Shown: positions 1 through 11,890 of the stretch, in pieces
Numbering within the stretch: the stretch's first letter is position 1
Layout of the letters: every line of letters begins with the position of its first letter
Assembly: GCF_000699445.3 (NCBI RefSeq)
Contig: NC_067195.1
Location: 56,400,465-56,464,464 of the forward strand
Direction of reading: 5' to 3'
Length of the DNA stretch: 64,000 bases
DNA from: Schistosoma haematobium
Taxonomy: Eukaryota; Platyhelminthes; Trematoda; Strigeidida; Schistosomatidae
The notes under the pieces: generated by a model
The model's input: the letters and a program-made list of their open reading frames with translations, nothing else
The model's database searches: none
Told to the model about the DNA's origin: nothing
Made by a program: the position numbers and the translations under genes

Positions 1-213
1 GATGATAATAGGCTCCTTGAATATCTAGATACTTAGATTTGAACCCGAATGTGGTAATAGATGCACAGTAATGAATATTCATAAAGCCTCAGGAAACCCA
101 AAATTACTTTACAATAAAAAGTGCTCAGAAGCATTAGTAACCTAAATTCATTCTAATTTCATACAGAATTTAAATATCAATTATACAATTTAACTAGACT
201 GTAAATGTTTATG

Positions 214-510
214 AAATTTCAAGAGTTGAGGTCATGAGTCAATTGAAGTTAGATCACCATAGAAAACTTGGAAGCACTGGACGGCCGTTTCGTCTTATTG
301 TGGGACTCCTCAGCAATGCGCGCCCACGACCCCTTCCGCTGGATTCGAACCAAGGACCTATCAGTCTCGGGCCGGGGTCTTAACCAACTAGACCACTGAG
401 CCGGCATCCAACGGTATTAATGTCTAACTTCAACTAATCCACTAATCCACATCCACCATTCTCATCAGTGATTTACTACCTCACAACTGACCCGGTTGTT
501 CTTCATTCAA
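214..510 (-). mobile_element. Family B hammerhead element, near-complete copy
   Basis: Copy of family B on the minus strand. The tRNA-like head has a B box (rc of 341-351, GGTTCGAATCC) and an A-box region (rc of 379-395). It is followed by a hammerhead core at 274-319 and the conserved 3' tail that reads TCAATTGACTCATGA in its consensus. The 5' part (about 420-510) is the conserved leader. No target duplication was located, so the ends are approximate. Non-coding; probably a Pol III-type SINE-like element. Confidence 0.75.
274..319 (-). ncRNA. Hammerhead ribozyme (family B), probably competent
   Basis: Read on the minus strand, stem I GCATTG (314-319) pairs with CAGTGC (274-279) with one G-U wobble. 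The core CTGAGGA fits CUGANGA and is followed by stem II (3 bp), GAAA, and stem III ACG/CGT closed by a two-base loop. The predicted cleavage site is after the GTC at 282-280. All universally conserved core bases are present. Activity is inferred. Confidence 0.7.
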
Positions 511-997
511 TATATGTATATCTCATAAAATTTAAATAAACTCAATAAAACATTTGTAAATGTAAACTTGTTCAAAGGATAGTACTTTTCATTAGTTCTA
601 ATAAGAATCTATCTTTAAAATAAACAAAGATTTATTACATTATACAATGAATATTTTTGTCCTACATCTAGTTTTCAATTAGTCCTTACGTGATCTACAT
701 CTTAAAAATAAAAATAATTTTTTAGAACTAAAATCCATATTTCACTAATAATAGATGACATGAGATAGGTAATTATTTTACTATTTGTAAGTGAATGACA
801 GTAAATTATATTTATTATTATTATTAAAGGAATAAAATCATATTCGAATTATTATTTGCACTTTAAGTGTAAGATATTGAATGGTAATATCTAATGTATA
901 AAAGTAATTTACAAGTTAGTAAGTTTATTGTGTAGACTAATTATCACTGGATGTATTTTCTCAAATAATCTTACTTTCTACTTAAATACTTAAATAC
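511..997. other. AT-rich spacer
   Basis: No frame or repeat recognised apart from a short ATT run near 810-826. Confidence 0.5.
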
Positions 998-1190
998 CAT
1001 TGGATGCCGGATAGTTCAGTGGTCTAGAGGTGAAGCACTCGAGTGCAAGACTGAAATCCCTGGGTTCGAATCACGAAAGAGGGATCGTGAATTCGCACTG
1101 CTGAAGAGTCTCACAATAGGACGAAACGGCTATCCAGTGTCTACAAGTTTTTAATGGTGGTTTCACATCAATCGGTTCAGGCTATTACTT
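998..1190 (+). mobile_element. Family B copy, truncated at both ends
   Basis: Head with A-box region TCAGTGGTCTAGAGG (1015-1029) and B box GGGTTCGAATC (1062-1072), followed by a hammerhead region and a diverged tail. The leader and the distal tail are missing. Confidence 0.65.
1095..1140 (+). ncRNA. Hammerhead ribozyme relic (family B)
   Basis: Stem I GCACTG/CAGTGT and the cores CTGAAGA and GAAA are present. Stem III (ACG against TAT) has a C-A mismatch next to the core, so cleavage is doubtful. Confidence 0.5.
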
Positions 1191-2577
1191 ATTTTATTCA
1201 TTAGAGAGTCAGTTGTTTTAATATTGTTTAATGTTTGAATTATGTAAATTTGAATAATTTATTTAGTTATTGCGATAAATAGGTGTGTTTTAATCTGTAC
1301 CAGTGATTGATATTGGTTTGTTAAAAAAAACAGTGGAAAATTTTATCTAAGAAATTTCTTAGAATATTTCAGCGGATCCTCCAATTTACATAATTTCGAT
1401 AGTCATTATCTTGTTTGAAGTGTCTTTTTGAACATTTATGAAAATTAGCATTATGTCTGAGAAAAAACTGATTTGTTCACTCATGTTAACAAAAATGGAT
1501 TCTGTCTAACAATTTGAATAAATGAATGGAATATATTCTTTGTTCATATATTTGTGTTTACTAATGATGGACATTTTTAATTTGTTTGTTTTTTCAAATC
1601 TCAGCCTTCTTATCACTGTGGTCATTTTATCAAGGAGCATCATTGTATTTATGTCCAACAATTTTGTAATCATTAAATGCTTTATGCTTTGTTAACATGT
1701 TTAATATAATAAGCAAATAAATGAGTCGGATCATAAAGCTTCAAGTCTATTGGTTCATCAAGAACCTACGAACACCAAACCGTTTAATTATTAATGAATT
1801 TTAATCATGTATGTTTTGCGCTAAATGTTTCATGTTAAACCATATCATATTATGAGATGGTGGATATTTGTAGCTCAGGTGAATGATTTTGAAGGAGTTC
1901 TGTTCTCTGATCTGGATGGTTTGGTTGTGGAGATTTCATCTTTCTATCTTCTCATATCTGTTCATTGGAGAATTACTTCAGTAATTCAAACTTGTGGGTA
2001 ACTATCACTCGGTCATTATCAGTCAGATAATTGACCTCACATGCCTCATGATTCAAAAAAATTCTCGTCCATCATAATGATGTTAGTAGCTTACTGTTAG
2101 CTATTTCTTTAAAAAAAATATATATCAAATATTCTTAATATTCTATTGTCTCAGTATTTATTTACTTGTTTATCTATCAAACTAAATAAAAAGGGTAACT
2201 ATTTGCTTTGTGTAATATGAATGATACTAAACTTCAAAGTAAAGTGAGATATTCACATTTTATTGATCTTTTTCATCAAAATATAAATAATCTAAACATT
2301 TCAACAACAAGAAGATACTGAAAATATTATAAATGACAAGAGAATGAACATTCTCACTAAGCAATTCAATATTCTCCTGCTTACTATCATCACCATCATA
2401 AACAAGCAGTTTTACGTATATACGAAAAAATAAACAACAACAATGTAACAGAAGAGAAAAATAAAAGATAAATTCATGTTTTCCTATAATTAACAAAATT
2501 AATTCTACAAAGAGATCAGAAACAATTTTGAGTATGAAACTTTATAATGTAGAAATTAATAAATAATAATAGTCATT
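1191..2577. other. AT-rich non-coding spacer
   Basis: The only frame, 2260-2496 on the minus strand, is hydrophobic and low in complexity, has no recognisable domain, and is not called as a gene. No repeat family recognised. Confidence 0.45.
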
Positions 2578-3000
2578 TTGATTTCTTATTCAATGCTAGG
2601 TTTGAAGCTATCACGAGTTCACTTAATCGGCGAACGAGAACAAAGACTCAATGACCAAAAACTAGTAAGCGTCCCAGCCCCGCTAACTAGAGGGAGAAGT
2701 CCAAGCTTGGAATGGGAGGTATATTCTGCAAAACAGCCAGAAACGAACGATAACAACAAACACAATTCAAAACGTATATATACAGTGCAAAAACGTTCTT
2801 GGGGAGAGTTACCAAACAGCATAGTAAAAGACGCAACGGACCAGTAGGATTTAAGATATTTCCCAGTAGGAAATACGACATGAAGGTGACAGAGTGCCTT
2901 TGGCGCGAAAACAAAGAAATTCAAATTTTCTAAAAAAAATTACAAAATTAGGTCCTTTCCCAAGTGAGTTCTGGGGATCTAACGTCCTCAACATTTAACC
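2578..3000. other. GC-richer segment of unknown origin
   Basis: This stretch is less AT-rich than its surroundings and has overlapping frames on both strands (2578-2847 plus, 2619-2924 minus). None shows a known domain. The sharp compositional change suggests an old repeat or LTR-like piece. I do not recognise the family. Confidence 0.3.
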
Positions 3001-3057
3001 TATTGAATACATTTAATATTGGATTAATTTCACAGAAAAACAGATGACTATGTATGC

Positions 3058-3058
3058 A

Positions 3059-3089
<31 letters not shown>

Positions 3090-3170
3090 GGCTTTATTCA
3101 ATATTATATTCTTGGTACAATATAGAATTCTCAGCACAAAGTATTTCAACAAGTTTCATTTGTTTATTTC
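3058..3170 (-). mobile_element. CR1-like LINE, 3' end fragment
   Basis: Minus-strand 3' terminus ending in an (AAT)n tail (3059-3089 on plus as ATT). It contains the conserved stretch around AGAATTCTATATTGTACC, also seen at 20.98 kb, 22.1 kb and 42.35 kb in this window. At 20.3-21.0 kb the same 3' end follows a reverse-transcriptase C-terminal region. Confidence 0.55.
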
Positions 3171-3870
3171 TTGATCGACCCTTGTGATAAATATTGAGTG
3201 GTCGCCAGTTAGATGTTAGCTCTTGAGGAATCAACATCTGATTAATGTATATTTTTTTGGATGGATATTGCTAGCAACCACGATTTCTCTGATTGGGTTC
3301 TTTTGTGGCTTGTAGAGCGAAATGTCGTTAACTTTTCGCAAACGCACCTAAATTGGTTATGTCAGTTGTAGGCATAATGATGTGTTAAAACAAACAAGAA
3401 AACTTGTTGAAATATCTAGATGGCAGGAACAGATAGCTCAGATATTCAAGCAGGCCACCTTGGTATATGAAATGCATGAGTTAATATTATAATATTGCTA
3501 ACACACAACTCATTTCTGTTTGAACAATTAATAAATAGCATGAATTCAAGTATTATTTTAAGAATAGAGTGTAAAGTTGGCTGGCAAATTGATTACTCAG
3601 CCTGGGAGTATTTTTACCTTTGACATCTAACAGTTTATACGTAATCATTTCAAGTTGAGAATAATGGATGAAGTAACTCGTATCTATTGTTATAAATTGA
3701 TCAAGGTTAAAAGTACTGACTGTTAACATTTCAAAATACATAGGATCTGTTTAATACCATCGAATATGTTAATAAACTGTCAAAACATTATATATATTAC
3801 TATCAATAAATACGTCCAAGTTATTTATATGTTGACAGCCTTCAATTATTCATCAAATCATATTAAGGTT
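3171..3870. other. Spacer without recognised genes
   Basis: No supported coding region. A short stretch around 3400-3420 resembles the CR1-like 3' end (AACTTGTTGAAATATC) and may be a further fragment. Confidence 0.4.
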
Positions 3871-4090
3871 TAAATAGAAGTTAGACATTAAGACCGTTGG
3901 ATGGCGGCCGGTTCAGTGCTCTAGTAGTAAAGCGTCCACGCCCGAGACTGAATGTCCTGGGTTCGAATCTCGTGAACGGTGTCGTGAATGCGCATTGCTG
4001 AGAAGTTCCGCACTAGGATGAGATGGCCATCTAATGCTTTCAGATTTTCCATGGTGGTCTAGCTTTGATTGATTCATGAATTCAACTAAT
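3871..4090 (+). mobile_element. Family B copy with a dead hammerhead
   Basis: The head, B box GGGTTCGAATC (3959-3969) and tail are clear. In the ribozyme region (3992-4037) the GAAA block reads GATGAGA and CTGANGA has become CTGAGAA, so it cannot cleave. Stem I still pairs (GCATTG with TAATGC). Confidence 0.6.
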
Positions 4091-4149
4091 AAATTAATAT
4101 TCTGTTTCTCTAGGCTTTTACGCTAATCATAATTAAATAGCTCTCTAGT

Positions 4150-4668
4150 TTACTTACTTACTTACTTACTTACGCCTGTTACTCCTCGTGAAGGAGCATA
4201 GGCCGCTCACCAGCATTCTCCATCCAACCCTGTCCTGGGCAATCCTTTCTAGCTCCGTCCAGTTGTAATTCATCCTTTTCATATCTGCTTCTATTATCCG
4301 ACGCAATGTGTTCTTTGGCCTTCCTCTTTTTCGCTTCCCTTCAGGATTCCAAGTTAGGGCTTGCTTCGTGATGCAGTTTGACGATTTGCGTAATGTATGT
4401 CCTATCCATTTCCATCGTCTTTTCCTAATTTCTTCTTCAGCTGGAAGTTGGTTTGTTCTCTCCCACAGAAGGCTGTTGCTGATGGTATCCGGCCAATGGA
4501 TGTTGAGTATCTTGCGAAGACAGCTATTTATAAATACTTGTACTTTCTTGATTGTGGTTGTTGTAGTTCTCCAAGTTTCAGCTCCATACAGTAGAACTGT
4601 GTTGACGTTCGTATTGAAGATTCTCACTTTGATATTGGTTGAAAGTTGTTTTGAGTTCCATATGTTCT
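4150..4668 (-). mobile_element. RTE-like LINE (SR2 type), 5'-truncated copy
   Basis: 3' end of a non-LTR retrotransposon on the minus strand, with a (TAAG)n tail (4150-4173, CTTA on plus) and an uninterrupted C-terminal reverse-transcriptase frame. It is truncated on the 5' side near 4668 within the region coding [14 protein letters not shown]. Six other tail or C-terminal fragments of this family lie at 29.4, 30.7, 32.9, 34.4, 44.8 and 63.3 kb, and a short one at 42.0 kb. Confidence 0.8.
4166..4627 (-). pseudogene. RTE-like reverse transcriptase, C-terminal 153 residues
   Basis: Open frame from the post-RT part of an RTE-type polyprotein. It includes LLYGAETW (residues about 12-19), [13 protein letters not shown] (about 54-66), [10 protein letters not shown] and the basic [11 protein letters not shown] stretch, and it ends at a stop next to the TAAG tail. 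The endonuclease, the palm motifs and the YADD box are missing. The ATG is internal, so this is not a functional gene. It has no stop or frameshift, unlike most copies here, which suggests a fairly recent insertion. Confidence 0.75.
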
Positions 4669-5064
4669 AGTTTAATAAAACGTAATGATTTTTGAACTGT
4701 ATTTATAACGTTTTGTATATTATACATCTTATTCAGAAGTAATATTTGATCATATTGTCAAATATCTGATAATGAAAATTACTCAAATGGAAAAATTGAT
4801 ACTAACTGTAATTGATAGACGATTAAATAGGTTAGTTTAACAGACAAAATTGGACGTTATGAATTATTTATACACCCGCGTAATTATTTTAATTTCAATG
4901 TAATTTGAAAAGTATCAAAGACTAATGTAATTAAATTTTCTAGTAAATAAACTTAATTATTTTGTATTTTATTCTACAAGCGTTTTGAATTAACCACAAT
5001 CAAACATGGTGACGTAATCATTCTTCAAACAATATTTAAAACGTGAAAATCTGAATAATAATTA
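4669..5064. other. AT-rich spacer
   Basis: No frame or repeat recognised. Confidence 0.45.
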
Positions 5065-5452
5065 ATGTCAGAAAGGGTTTTGTGGAGATTTTAGAAATTT
5101 CACTGGTTAAACTCATGGGTTAATTGAAGCTAGACCACCGTGGAAAACCTCGAAGCACTGGACGGCCGTTTCGTCCCAGTATGGGACGATCCCGCCCCCG
5201 GCGAGATTCGAATCCAGGACCTAGCAGCCTCGCGCCAGGCGTTGAACCAACTAGACCATTGAGCTGGCATCCAACGGTGTTTATGTTTAACTTCAACCAA
5301 TCCATGAAGTTGCGCCACTGTACACCATTGTCTTCAGTGAGTTGATATCTCACAACCGACCTGGTTGAACTCCACAGGTAACGGCTTCTCACTAGAACTC
5401 CAGGTTTTCCATGGTGGTCTAGCTTCAATTGACTCATGATTTTAACCAGTAA
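5065..5452 (-). mobile_element. Family B foldback copy with inverted ends
   Basis: The left side (5102-5152) and right side (5400-5450) are inverted copies of the same family B 3' tail. The body between them is in minus orientation, with B box (rc of 5205-5215) and the leader up to about 5399. The ribozyme region near 5155-5190 has lost the CTGAGGAG block by a short deletion. It looks like a transposon with terminal inverted repeats but is made from one non-coding unit. Confidence 0.7.
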
Positions 5453-6491
5453 TAATTAATGGTCAATTATTTAATAATATGTGATTTTTCTCGTACATAA
5501 CAAGCAACATCAATTATACTTTTTAGACTGATATAAGGTTCTGAAAATATAGAAACTATAGGACTTATTTACCTTTTAGGAGTTGGTGAAAACTATTTGT
5601 AGCTAAGGAGGTTGGTTTTGGTGAAACTGCTTTCTTTGCATTGAGTAGTTTAATTAAGTGTCCAGTAGCTATAAGCTAAATTGTTGTCACACGCTTTTTA
5701 TTTTAACCACTTGTATTTCAATAAATGTTATTTTAATAAAAGTTCCACTAACAGCTTTGTTTAAACATCTCATTTCCCACGAAATTGGTTCCTTAATGAT
5801 TCTGAACAAACCATGGATAGTAATATTTGAAAATTTTCATTTCAGTGATGCAAACACTAAACATTCCTCATTATGAATCGACCATCCAATATTATTTTAC
5901 CTATACTTTCGACTACAATCCCTCTACATCGTTTGATCAATTGTTTTTGTGGGCTTTTCCAACTGATAAATATACAGTGGACAGATGTTTCGTCCTTGTA
6001 TAAGACTCCTTAATAGTTAGCGTCCATAACTCGACTGATGGCTGAAACTTGGATCTTAGTCAGTTGATTGGAGTTAGACAAAGACACTATCGAATTCCAG
6101 TTTAGTGACATTGAAGTTAACTGCTCACTGTGAGGCCGAGAATCCGATCTGCAGTGAATTCTCAGATGCGCACAATCTCCAAAAATATTTTATACTGATT
6201 TGAATGAGAATCGAGCTTAATTAAGTTTAGCAACAAATATTATTTTCTTTGGTTTATGACTTTGAATTTTGGTATCACTGCAATGAAAAGCTTCAGTGTT
6301 ACTAAATAAAGCTGTCATATATCTGTTCTGTAATCAAATCAGGATATTTAAAGTTAATGAAAGTCTTTCAAAAGAAGAAATAATAAACCAATTTTATTCG
6401 ATTTGTCTCATTTTTTTATTCGTTTCTCCTAACTTTTAACACCAACATAACAAACTATAAGTAAGTTATCCCTAGTAAATCATGCATTATT
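5453..6491. other. Spacer with a decayed family B trace
   Basis: At about 5960-6110 a weak minus-strand family B resemblance is visible (a GTTTCGTCC block and a GTTGGAGTTAGAC-like leader). The rest is AT-rich with no gene. The frame 5658-5876 has no recognisable domain. Confidence 0.35.
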
Positions 6492-6746
6492 GTGGCGAAC
6501 GAGAACACAGTTGGAGACAAATTTACAGAACATCTAAATAAAATCTGAGAACCATATAGGAAATTCTTCATTTTCAAAATATTAATCAATCGTCTCACAG
6601 TTCATTGACCCTTCATTTCCATATCAACCGTTCTTTGTTCTAGTTCTCATTTGTTTAATATTTTTTAACTTTTCGCCTTCAGGTAATTCACTTTCGATTA
6701 CTGATACATACTACTTATGTCTGTCGATATCAGTAGCACACATCAT
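6492..6746 (+). repeat. Dispersed repeat D, copy 1
   Basis: Member of an unclassified repeat of about 250-320 bp present at least seven times here. It starts near GTGGCGAACGAGAACAC and ends near GTAGCACACATCA. Conserved internal blocks include AAAATCTGAGAACCATA and a pyrimidine-rich TTCTTTGTTCT zone. It has no coding capacity. It could be a solo LTR or a non-autonomous element. Confidence 0.6.
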
Positions 6747-6885
6747 ATTATGATTATGTTAAGATATTTTTATTATTATTTTATGAGATCTATATGTAGT
6801 TTCAATATAATATTAATTTATTTTATTCTGCATAGTATGATTTTCGTTTTATTTAAATAAAAAAAGTATCTTTCAACAATTGAGA

Positions 6886-6990
6886 TCATGAATCAATGAA
6901 TCTAGACCACCATGGGAAACCTGGAAGCACTTGACGGCCGTTTCGTCCTATTGTGTGACTCTTCAGCAGTGCACATCTACTGGGATCAAT
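6886..6990 (-). mobile_element. Family B 3' fragment with hammerhead
   Basis: Minus-strand fragment holding only the ribozyme and 3' tail of family B. The tRNA-like head is absent. Confidence 0.65.
6927..6972 (-). ncRNA. Hammerhead ribozyme (family B fragment)
   Basis: CTGAAGA and GAAA cores, stem III ACG/CGT and the GTC cleavage triplet are intact. Stem I GCACTG/AAGTGC has a mismatch at the pair next to the core, and stem II has three pairs. Reduced activity is likely. Confidence 0.55.
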
Positions 6991-7829
6991 AAAATGCATT
7001 TACCCACTGTATACAATCAAAATTTCATATGATATTCAAATATAGAAATTGTTCATAAAACAATGAGATATTTGATTAGGACAAATGAAACAAAAGAAGA
7101 GAACAAATCAAACAAATTGAGTTTCTTTTCTATTCTTTTCACTTCACTTCTTACTAAACTTGTTTGTCATTTCTTTATTTACAAGTTTTTGTTTCTTAAT
7201 GTGTTTTTTTCTTTTTGGTAAAAAGAATATTGACAAACTAACATTAAATCATGCTTTGTAAACTGTAGTCAATTATGGATACTTTGTTTAATGAAGTAAA
7301 ACAAGACCATTTATATAAGCAGTAATTCATATGTTTATTTAATTTATTTAAATACTTTAATCTTTTTTGGTTGAGTGCATGAAATCTATTATCAGTATAA
7401 TATGTGTAACAAAATCACTAAATTATTACACATCAGTGATAATTGTAATCTATATTTATCAGAGATTGAGGTGAATAAAGGCAAATATAAAAACTTGATA
7501 GCACTGGACAATTTTATTTAAGTATAGAACTTCATATCATTGCAAATCTGTCATGTCACAAGAGGTCGAACCCCTGACGATCAGCTCTCTATGAACAATA
7601 TTAAATCAGGTTCAGAGTGTATACGGTTTTAGCTTCATTAAACTCGTGATTAGGTGCAATGATAACTACTGCATTTTCGACAAGTAAAAGGGAGATGAAA
7701 TAATTAAAAAGAAGCTATTTAATTTTATTGTTCCGGTAAATCTTCTGGCTTTGCATATTTGAGATGTTCCTTACATAATAGTTTTCTTTCTGAAATAAAA
7801 ATGCAGCTGAATCTATGTGTATAAAATTG
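6991..7829. other. AT-rich spacer
   Basis: A decayed family B-like stretch may lie at 7480-7650 on the minus strand (GGTCGAACCCCTGACGAT resembles an inverted B-box region). No gene seen. Confidence 0.35.
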
Positions 7830-8410
7830 AAAAACAGATTATAGGAAACCTGTACAACATCAAAAACACAAAACTATCTCGCAAATGGTTATCACTCATA
7901 TCAATATTTAATGATCCATTATTTTCGTTTATTTATTCAATTTGTCAACGTTCATTAACTAATGACATTAGATCTCATCGAGCTGTATTATGACTTAGTC
8001 AAAACTGAATGTATTGATCGCTAGATTTTGGCTTACTAATGCAAAGCTAACTCATTTACCAAGAAATATTAAGATTTTCGGTTTTATCTCAAGGAAGATT
8101 ATAGATTAGCGTGATTAGAGAAGTCATATGCTCAACAAAAAAACATTTCTCCAGTATTTCCTGGTTTTACAAAGATGTCTAAATAGATATTTTTCTATGA
8201 AAAAACAAAAGATTTCTCCTAGTCTCCAGAATCTCCTTAATTAAACTGACTATAAAGGAGAAGATAAGGAATAAACGTTAGGACTTCTGTAACATCACAT
8301 TTCTTTCTATTTATAAATTGTTTATCTCTTATTAAATTTCTGACAACCATATTGCTTATCAGTCGCAAATGCATTGAGATTTCACACACACACACAGATC
8401 CAAATGTTAA
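7830..8410. repeat. Large inverted repeat, left arm
   Basis: About 580 bp that reappear inverted at 12418-12995 with only scattered differences (near 98% identity by eye). The outer edge reads AAAACAGATTATAGGAAACC and the inner edge GATCCAAATGTTAA. There is no open frame and no recognisable element, and no target duplication was found at the outer edges. Confidence 0.85.
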
Positions 8411-8675
8411 CCTTACTTTATTCTAGCGCTAAAAACATCTTTTTTTATTCTTACCCATAGATATATGTAAAATATACAAATTCGATAGCACACAAACTAT
8501 TGTGTAACGATTATATATTATGCACATGAATACATTATGATAAACATGCAAATATTGTCACGACATTAATTTTCTAAACACTCTGATTTCTAATAATAAT
8601 ACGTCTAATAAGTTGAAACTTGAATGAACAGCTTTAAATTTTTGAGTTTACATTTTTCCTCATACAAAGTAGTAT

Positions 8676-8975
8676 TGTGGTGAACAAGAACACGAAAGGG
8701 GGCAATCGAATGTATTTGAACACGAAAATACAAAATATCTCACTGAAATCTGAGAACCATATAGTAAATAGTTAATTTCCAATATATCAATCAATTGTCT
8801 GAAACTTGACTGTTTCTTTTTGAAAATCTCAGTACATCGTTTCAGATTTCACTGCTTGCTCATTTGCATACAAATTGCTTTCCGTTCCCATTATTTACTT
8901 CTCGATCGTCTACTGAAAAATATTCTATTCCTGACCATCGTTATAAACTACTTATTTGGACATAAGTAACTCACA
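8676..8975 (+). repeat. Dispersed repeat D, copy 2 (diverged)
   Basis: Begins GTGGTGAACAAGAACAC. The 5' third matches other D copies, and the 3' part is diverged but keeps an ACTACTTAT block. Confidence 0.5.
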
Positions 8976-9466
8976 GCACAGTATGATGTACAGGAAAGCA
9001 GTAAACGAAATACATACATATCGGTTTATTTCATATCCTTAATAATTTAGACACTATCTCTTAAAATTAATTCTCAAAAATACTTTTTTTCCCTCTCTCT
9101 CTCTCTTTTTTTCCGAATTCACATTTAATCAGCACGTTTAATGTAGGCGTTAAATAAATAAATTATTCCCGAATGTGTTGATTGTTTAAGAAAAAATTTT
9201 TTTTTCTACTTATTACTGAAAAATGGAACTAAGTCAACCTTTTTTTGTTGTTGTTGCCTATCTAACTAATTCTGTTGTGTAGGTGGAGAAAAAATATGAA
9301 CTTTAAGTAGATAAAGTGAATTAGTTATACAATGAAGATTGTTCGTTTTTTTTTTTAAAAAAGACAAATAAACCTTGGAAAATAAGAATTAACTATTCAA
9401 ATAATTTTTATTTTGATGAATTTGATAAAAAGCGACTTATCTGAATTTTGTAGGCTAATGTTTAGT

Positions 9467-9782
9467 GTAGTGAATGAGAACACAAATGGAGACAATCGAA
9501 CGTGTTTCAACACAAAAGTACAGATTCTATTATTAAAATCAGAAAACTATACAGAAATTGCTTCATTTGTAAAATGACACTCAATTGTTTCAAACATGAC
9601 TGTTCCTTTTGCAAAATGTCAATCAATCATCTCATTGTTCTTTAGTTTCCACACTAAACATTCTTTGTTCTTCTTCTCTTTTCTTCGATCTTCCTAACCT
9701 TCTGTCGTCAGATATTTCACTTTCGATGGATGATACAAACTACTTATATCTGACAACATCAATAGCAAACACAACAACAGAT
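9467..9782 (+). repeat. Dispersed repeat D, copy 3
   Basis: Well-preserved D copy. It shares specific variants with the inverted copy at 11096-11410, such as CAGAAAACTATACAG and TTTAGTTTCCACACTAA, so the two form a subfamily or an inverted duplication. Confidence 0.6.
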
Positions 9783-11095
9783 AGAAATAAATGAACATTT
9801 ACAAAATAAAACTTTGCAAAGTATTATGAATTTTTTTTTAAATTCATAGTTAGTTGCAAATGCAAGTGTTAATTATTACTTTTGATTGTACAGTTAAATA
9901 GGTTACAAATCAGTTGATACAGGATAGATGAAAATCAAACTTTGGTTTAATTAATCCAATAAAATTATCATAAAAGCTTTATTCGATGCATCATTACATG
10001 ATTTAGAGTCGAAATTCACTTCTTGAATTAAAGTCTTTCGTTGGAATTACATTGCAAAGAACTAAAGACAATATCTTGTCATTTGGTTTATAGTGATATC
10101 AATCTATTTTTAACAAACCGCAATGTATTCAGTAGATTTGATATCACAGAGCACTCTGTAAATTCTGAGATTTGAAGGTAAATTGTGAAAGCTTTGAGTT
10201 GGAACTCAGTAGACATTTGTCTAGGAGGCATGTTTGTGATCTTAAGGGAATCGGTGTTATCTTCGGTATTCGAACTCACAAATGAGGGAATTGGAATCAG
10301 CTATTTTAATCAAAAAATGGTTTCTGTTTGATGCATATGTTTAGATTAATGGATTCAGGATCATTCAGTCAATAACAACGTAGAACTTCGTATGTACGTA
10401 CATCAGTTCGAGTTGCCATTCAGAATAGTTATTTTCTACGGTTTATTTGCATATATATGCATTCTTGTCAAAAAACAAACCATATAAGTATGTTGTTGTT
10501 CATACATATTACCTGTATTATAATTGTTATGTGTCACTTATGATACCTAATGTATTAATTTATATGACTAATTAAAGTTATCATTGAACTAGATTTATGA
10601 TATCATTTTAGTCAAAAAAATGACCATACTCAAACAAGAAATATATTTGTTTCCTTAACTAAAATGTATGAAAATATAATTGGTAAGTAAACAAAATAAA
10701 ACTTTTCTATACAATTAACCATTTATAAAAGGCCATATAGTCCGTAGTAAATAATATATGTGAGGTCATTTTTCGAGTCCTACTGATTTGTATGAAAGTT
10801 AAAAGAAATATTTAGTGACCATTATGAAGTTAAAAATCCTATCAACAAGGAGTTACATGGAACTGTAATAAAATATAAAATGTCATTTTCATTTCAATAT
10901 ACATACTATACCATTTTATTTAATTCTTTAGAGACAATTAGTAGGTAGGGTCTTATGTACGTTAAGCGCTACCTAGCAATAATCAACGAAGTATCAATAC
11001 TAAGATTAGATTTCATGATATCAAATAAATTGAGGGTTGATAAGGAAGTTAATAACAAATTAGTATTATATATTTAATCTCACATTGAGTAGGAA
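9783..11095. other. AT-rich spacer inside the inverted repeat
   Basis: No gene supported. The frame 10088-10279 (minus) has no known domain. A weak tRNA-head-like trace (GGTATTCGAACTCAC) sits at 10264-10278. Confidence 0.35.
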
Positions 11096-11410
11096 ATTGA
11101 ATTTTTAACATCTCGTGACAGAGTGGAAGTGTGATGTGTGCTATCAATGTCGACAGATATAAGTAGGTTAGGAAGATCGAAGAAAAGAGAAGAAGAACAA
11201 AGAATGATTAGTGTGGAAACTAAAGAACAATGAGATGATTGATTGACATTTTTCAGAAGGAACAGTCATGTTTGAAACAATTGAGTGACATTTTACAAAT
11301 GAACAATTTCCTGTATAGTTTTCTGGTTTTGATAAGAGAATCTGTACTTTTGTGTTGAAACACGTTCTGGTGTCTCTTTTTGTGTTCTTGTTCACCACAG
11401 TAGCCATTTC
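11096..11410 (-). repeat. Dispersed repeat D, copy 4 (inverted to copy 3)
   Basis: Minus-strand D copy; its start GTGGTGAACAAGAACAC lies near 11400 and it ends near 11110. It is the closest relative of copy 3 and lies almost symmetrically to it within the 7.8-13.0 kb inverted repeat. Confidence 0.6.
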
Positions 11411-11890
11411 TTTAAAATAAATAAACAATATTACTGAATAAATATACGTTTATGTAGCACAAAGGGAACAAAGTAGAATATTTTTAGTTATATATGCTTA
11501 CATGTAGTCAAGGGAAAAGTGAAATGCTTTTGTTATTAAAGATCTCATGATTGAAGCAGTTTGATAGATCCGTGTCTGGGGCAATAAGTGTAACTTCATA
11601 ATCCACAAGGAGCAATAATTTATTTTTAGATAAGCACACATTCTACGTTCATGACATTTTACTGATACATTGCATCTGAACAGTATCTAACATGATCTAT
11701 CGAAACGTTGAGTCATGACTAAGTTGTGAACTGTTAGATAGAGTTTGATCAGTACTGTTAATTAAACAGTATGACACTGTTTATTACTCCGTGGCCAATT
11801 ATTCAATTTTATTTTTGTCTGTAAACAATCATATTGATGGCAGGCGAAAATAACATTATATATGTATATTTTCTGTTCAAACTGAAATAT
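11411..11890. other. Spacer
   Basis: No gene or repeat recognised. Confidence 0.4.

Noticed and set aside
2260..2496. 78-codon hydrophobic frame on the minus strand
   Set aside because: Low-complexity AT-rich sequence with no domain and no supporting context.
5065..5452. DNA transposon with terminal inverted repeats
   Set aside because: The inverted ends are pieces of the family B ribozyme unit, no transposase is present, and other copies lack the inverted end.
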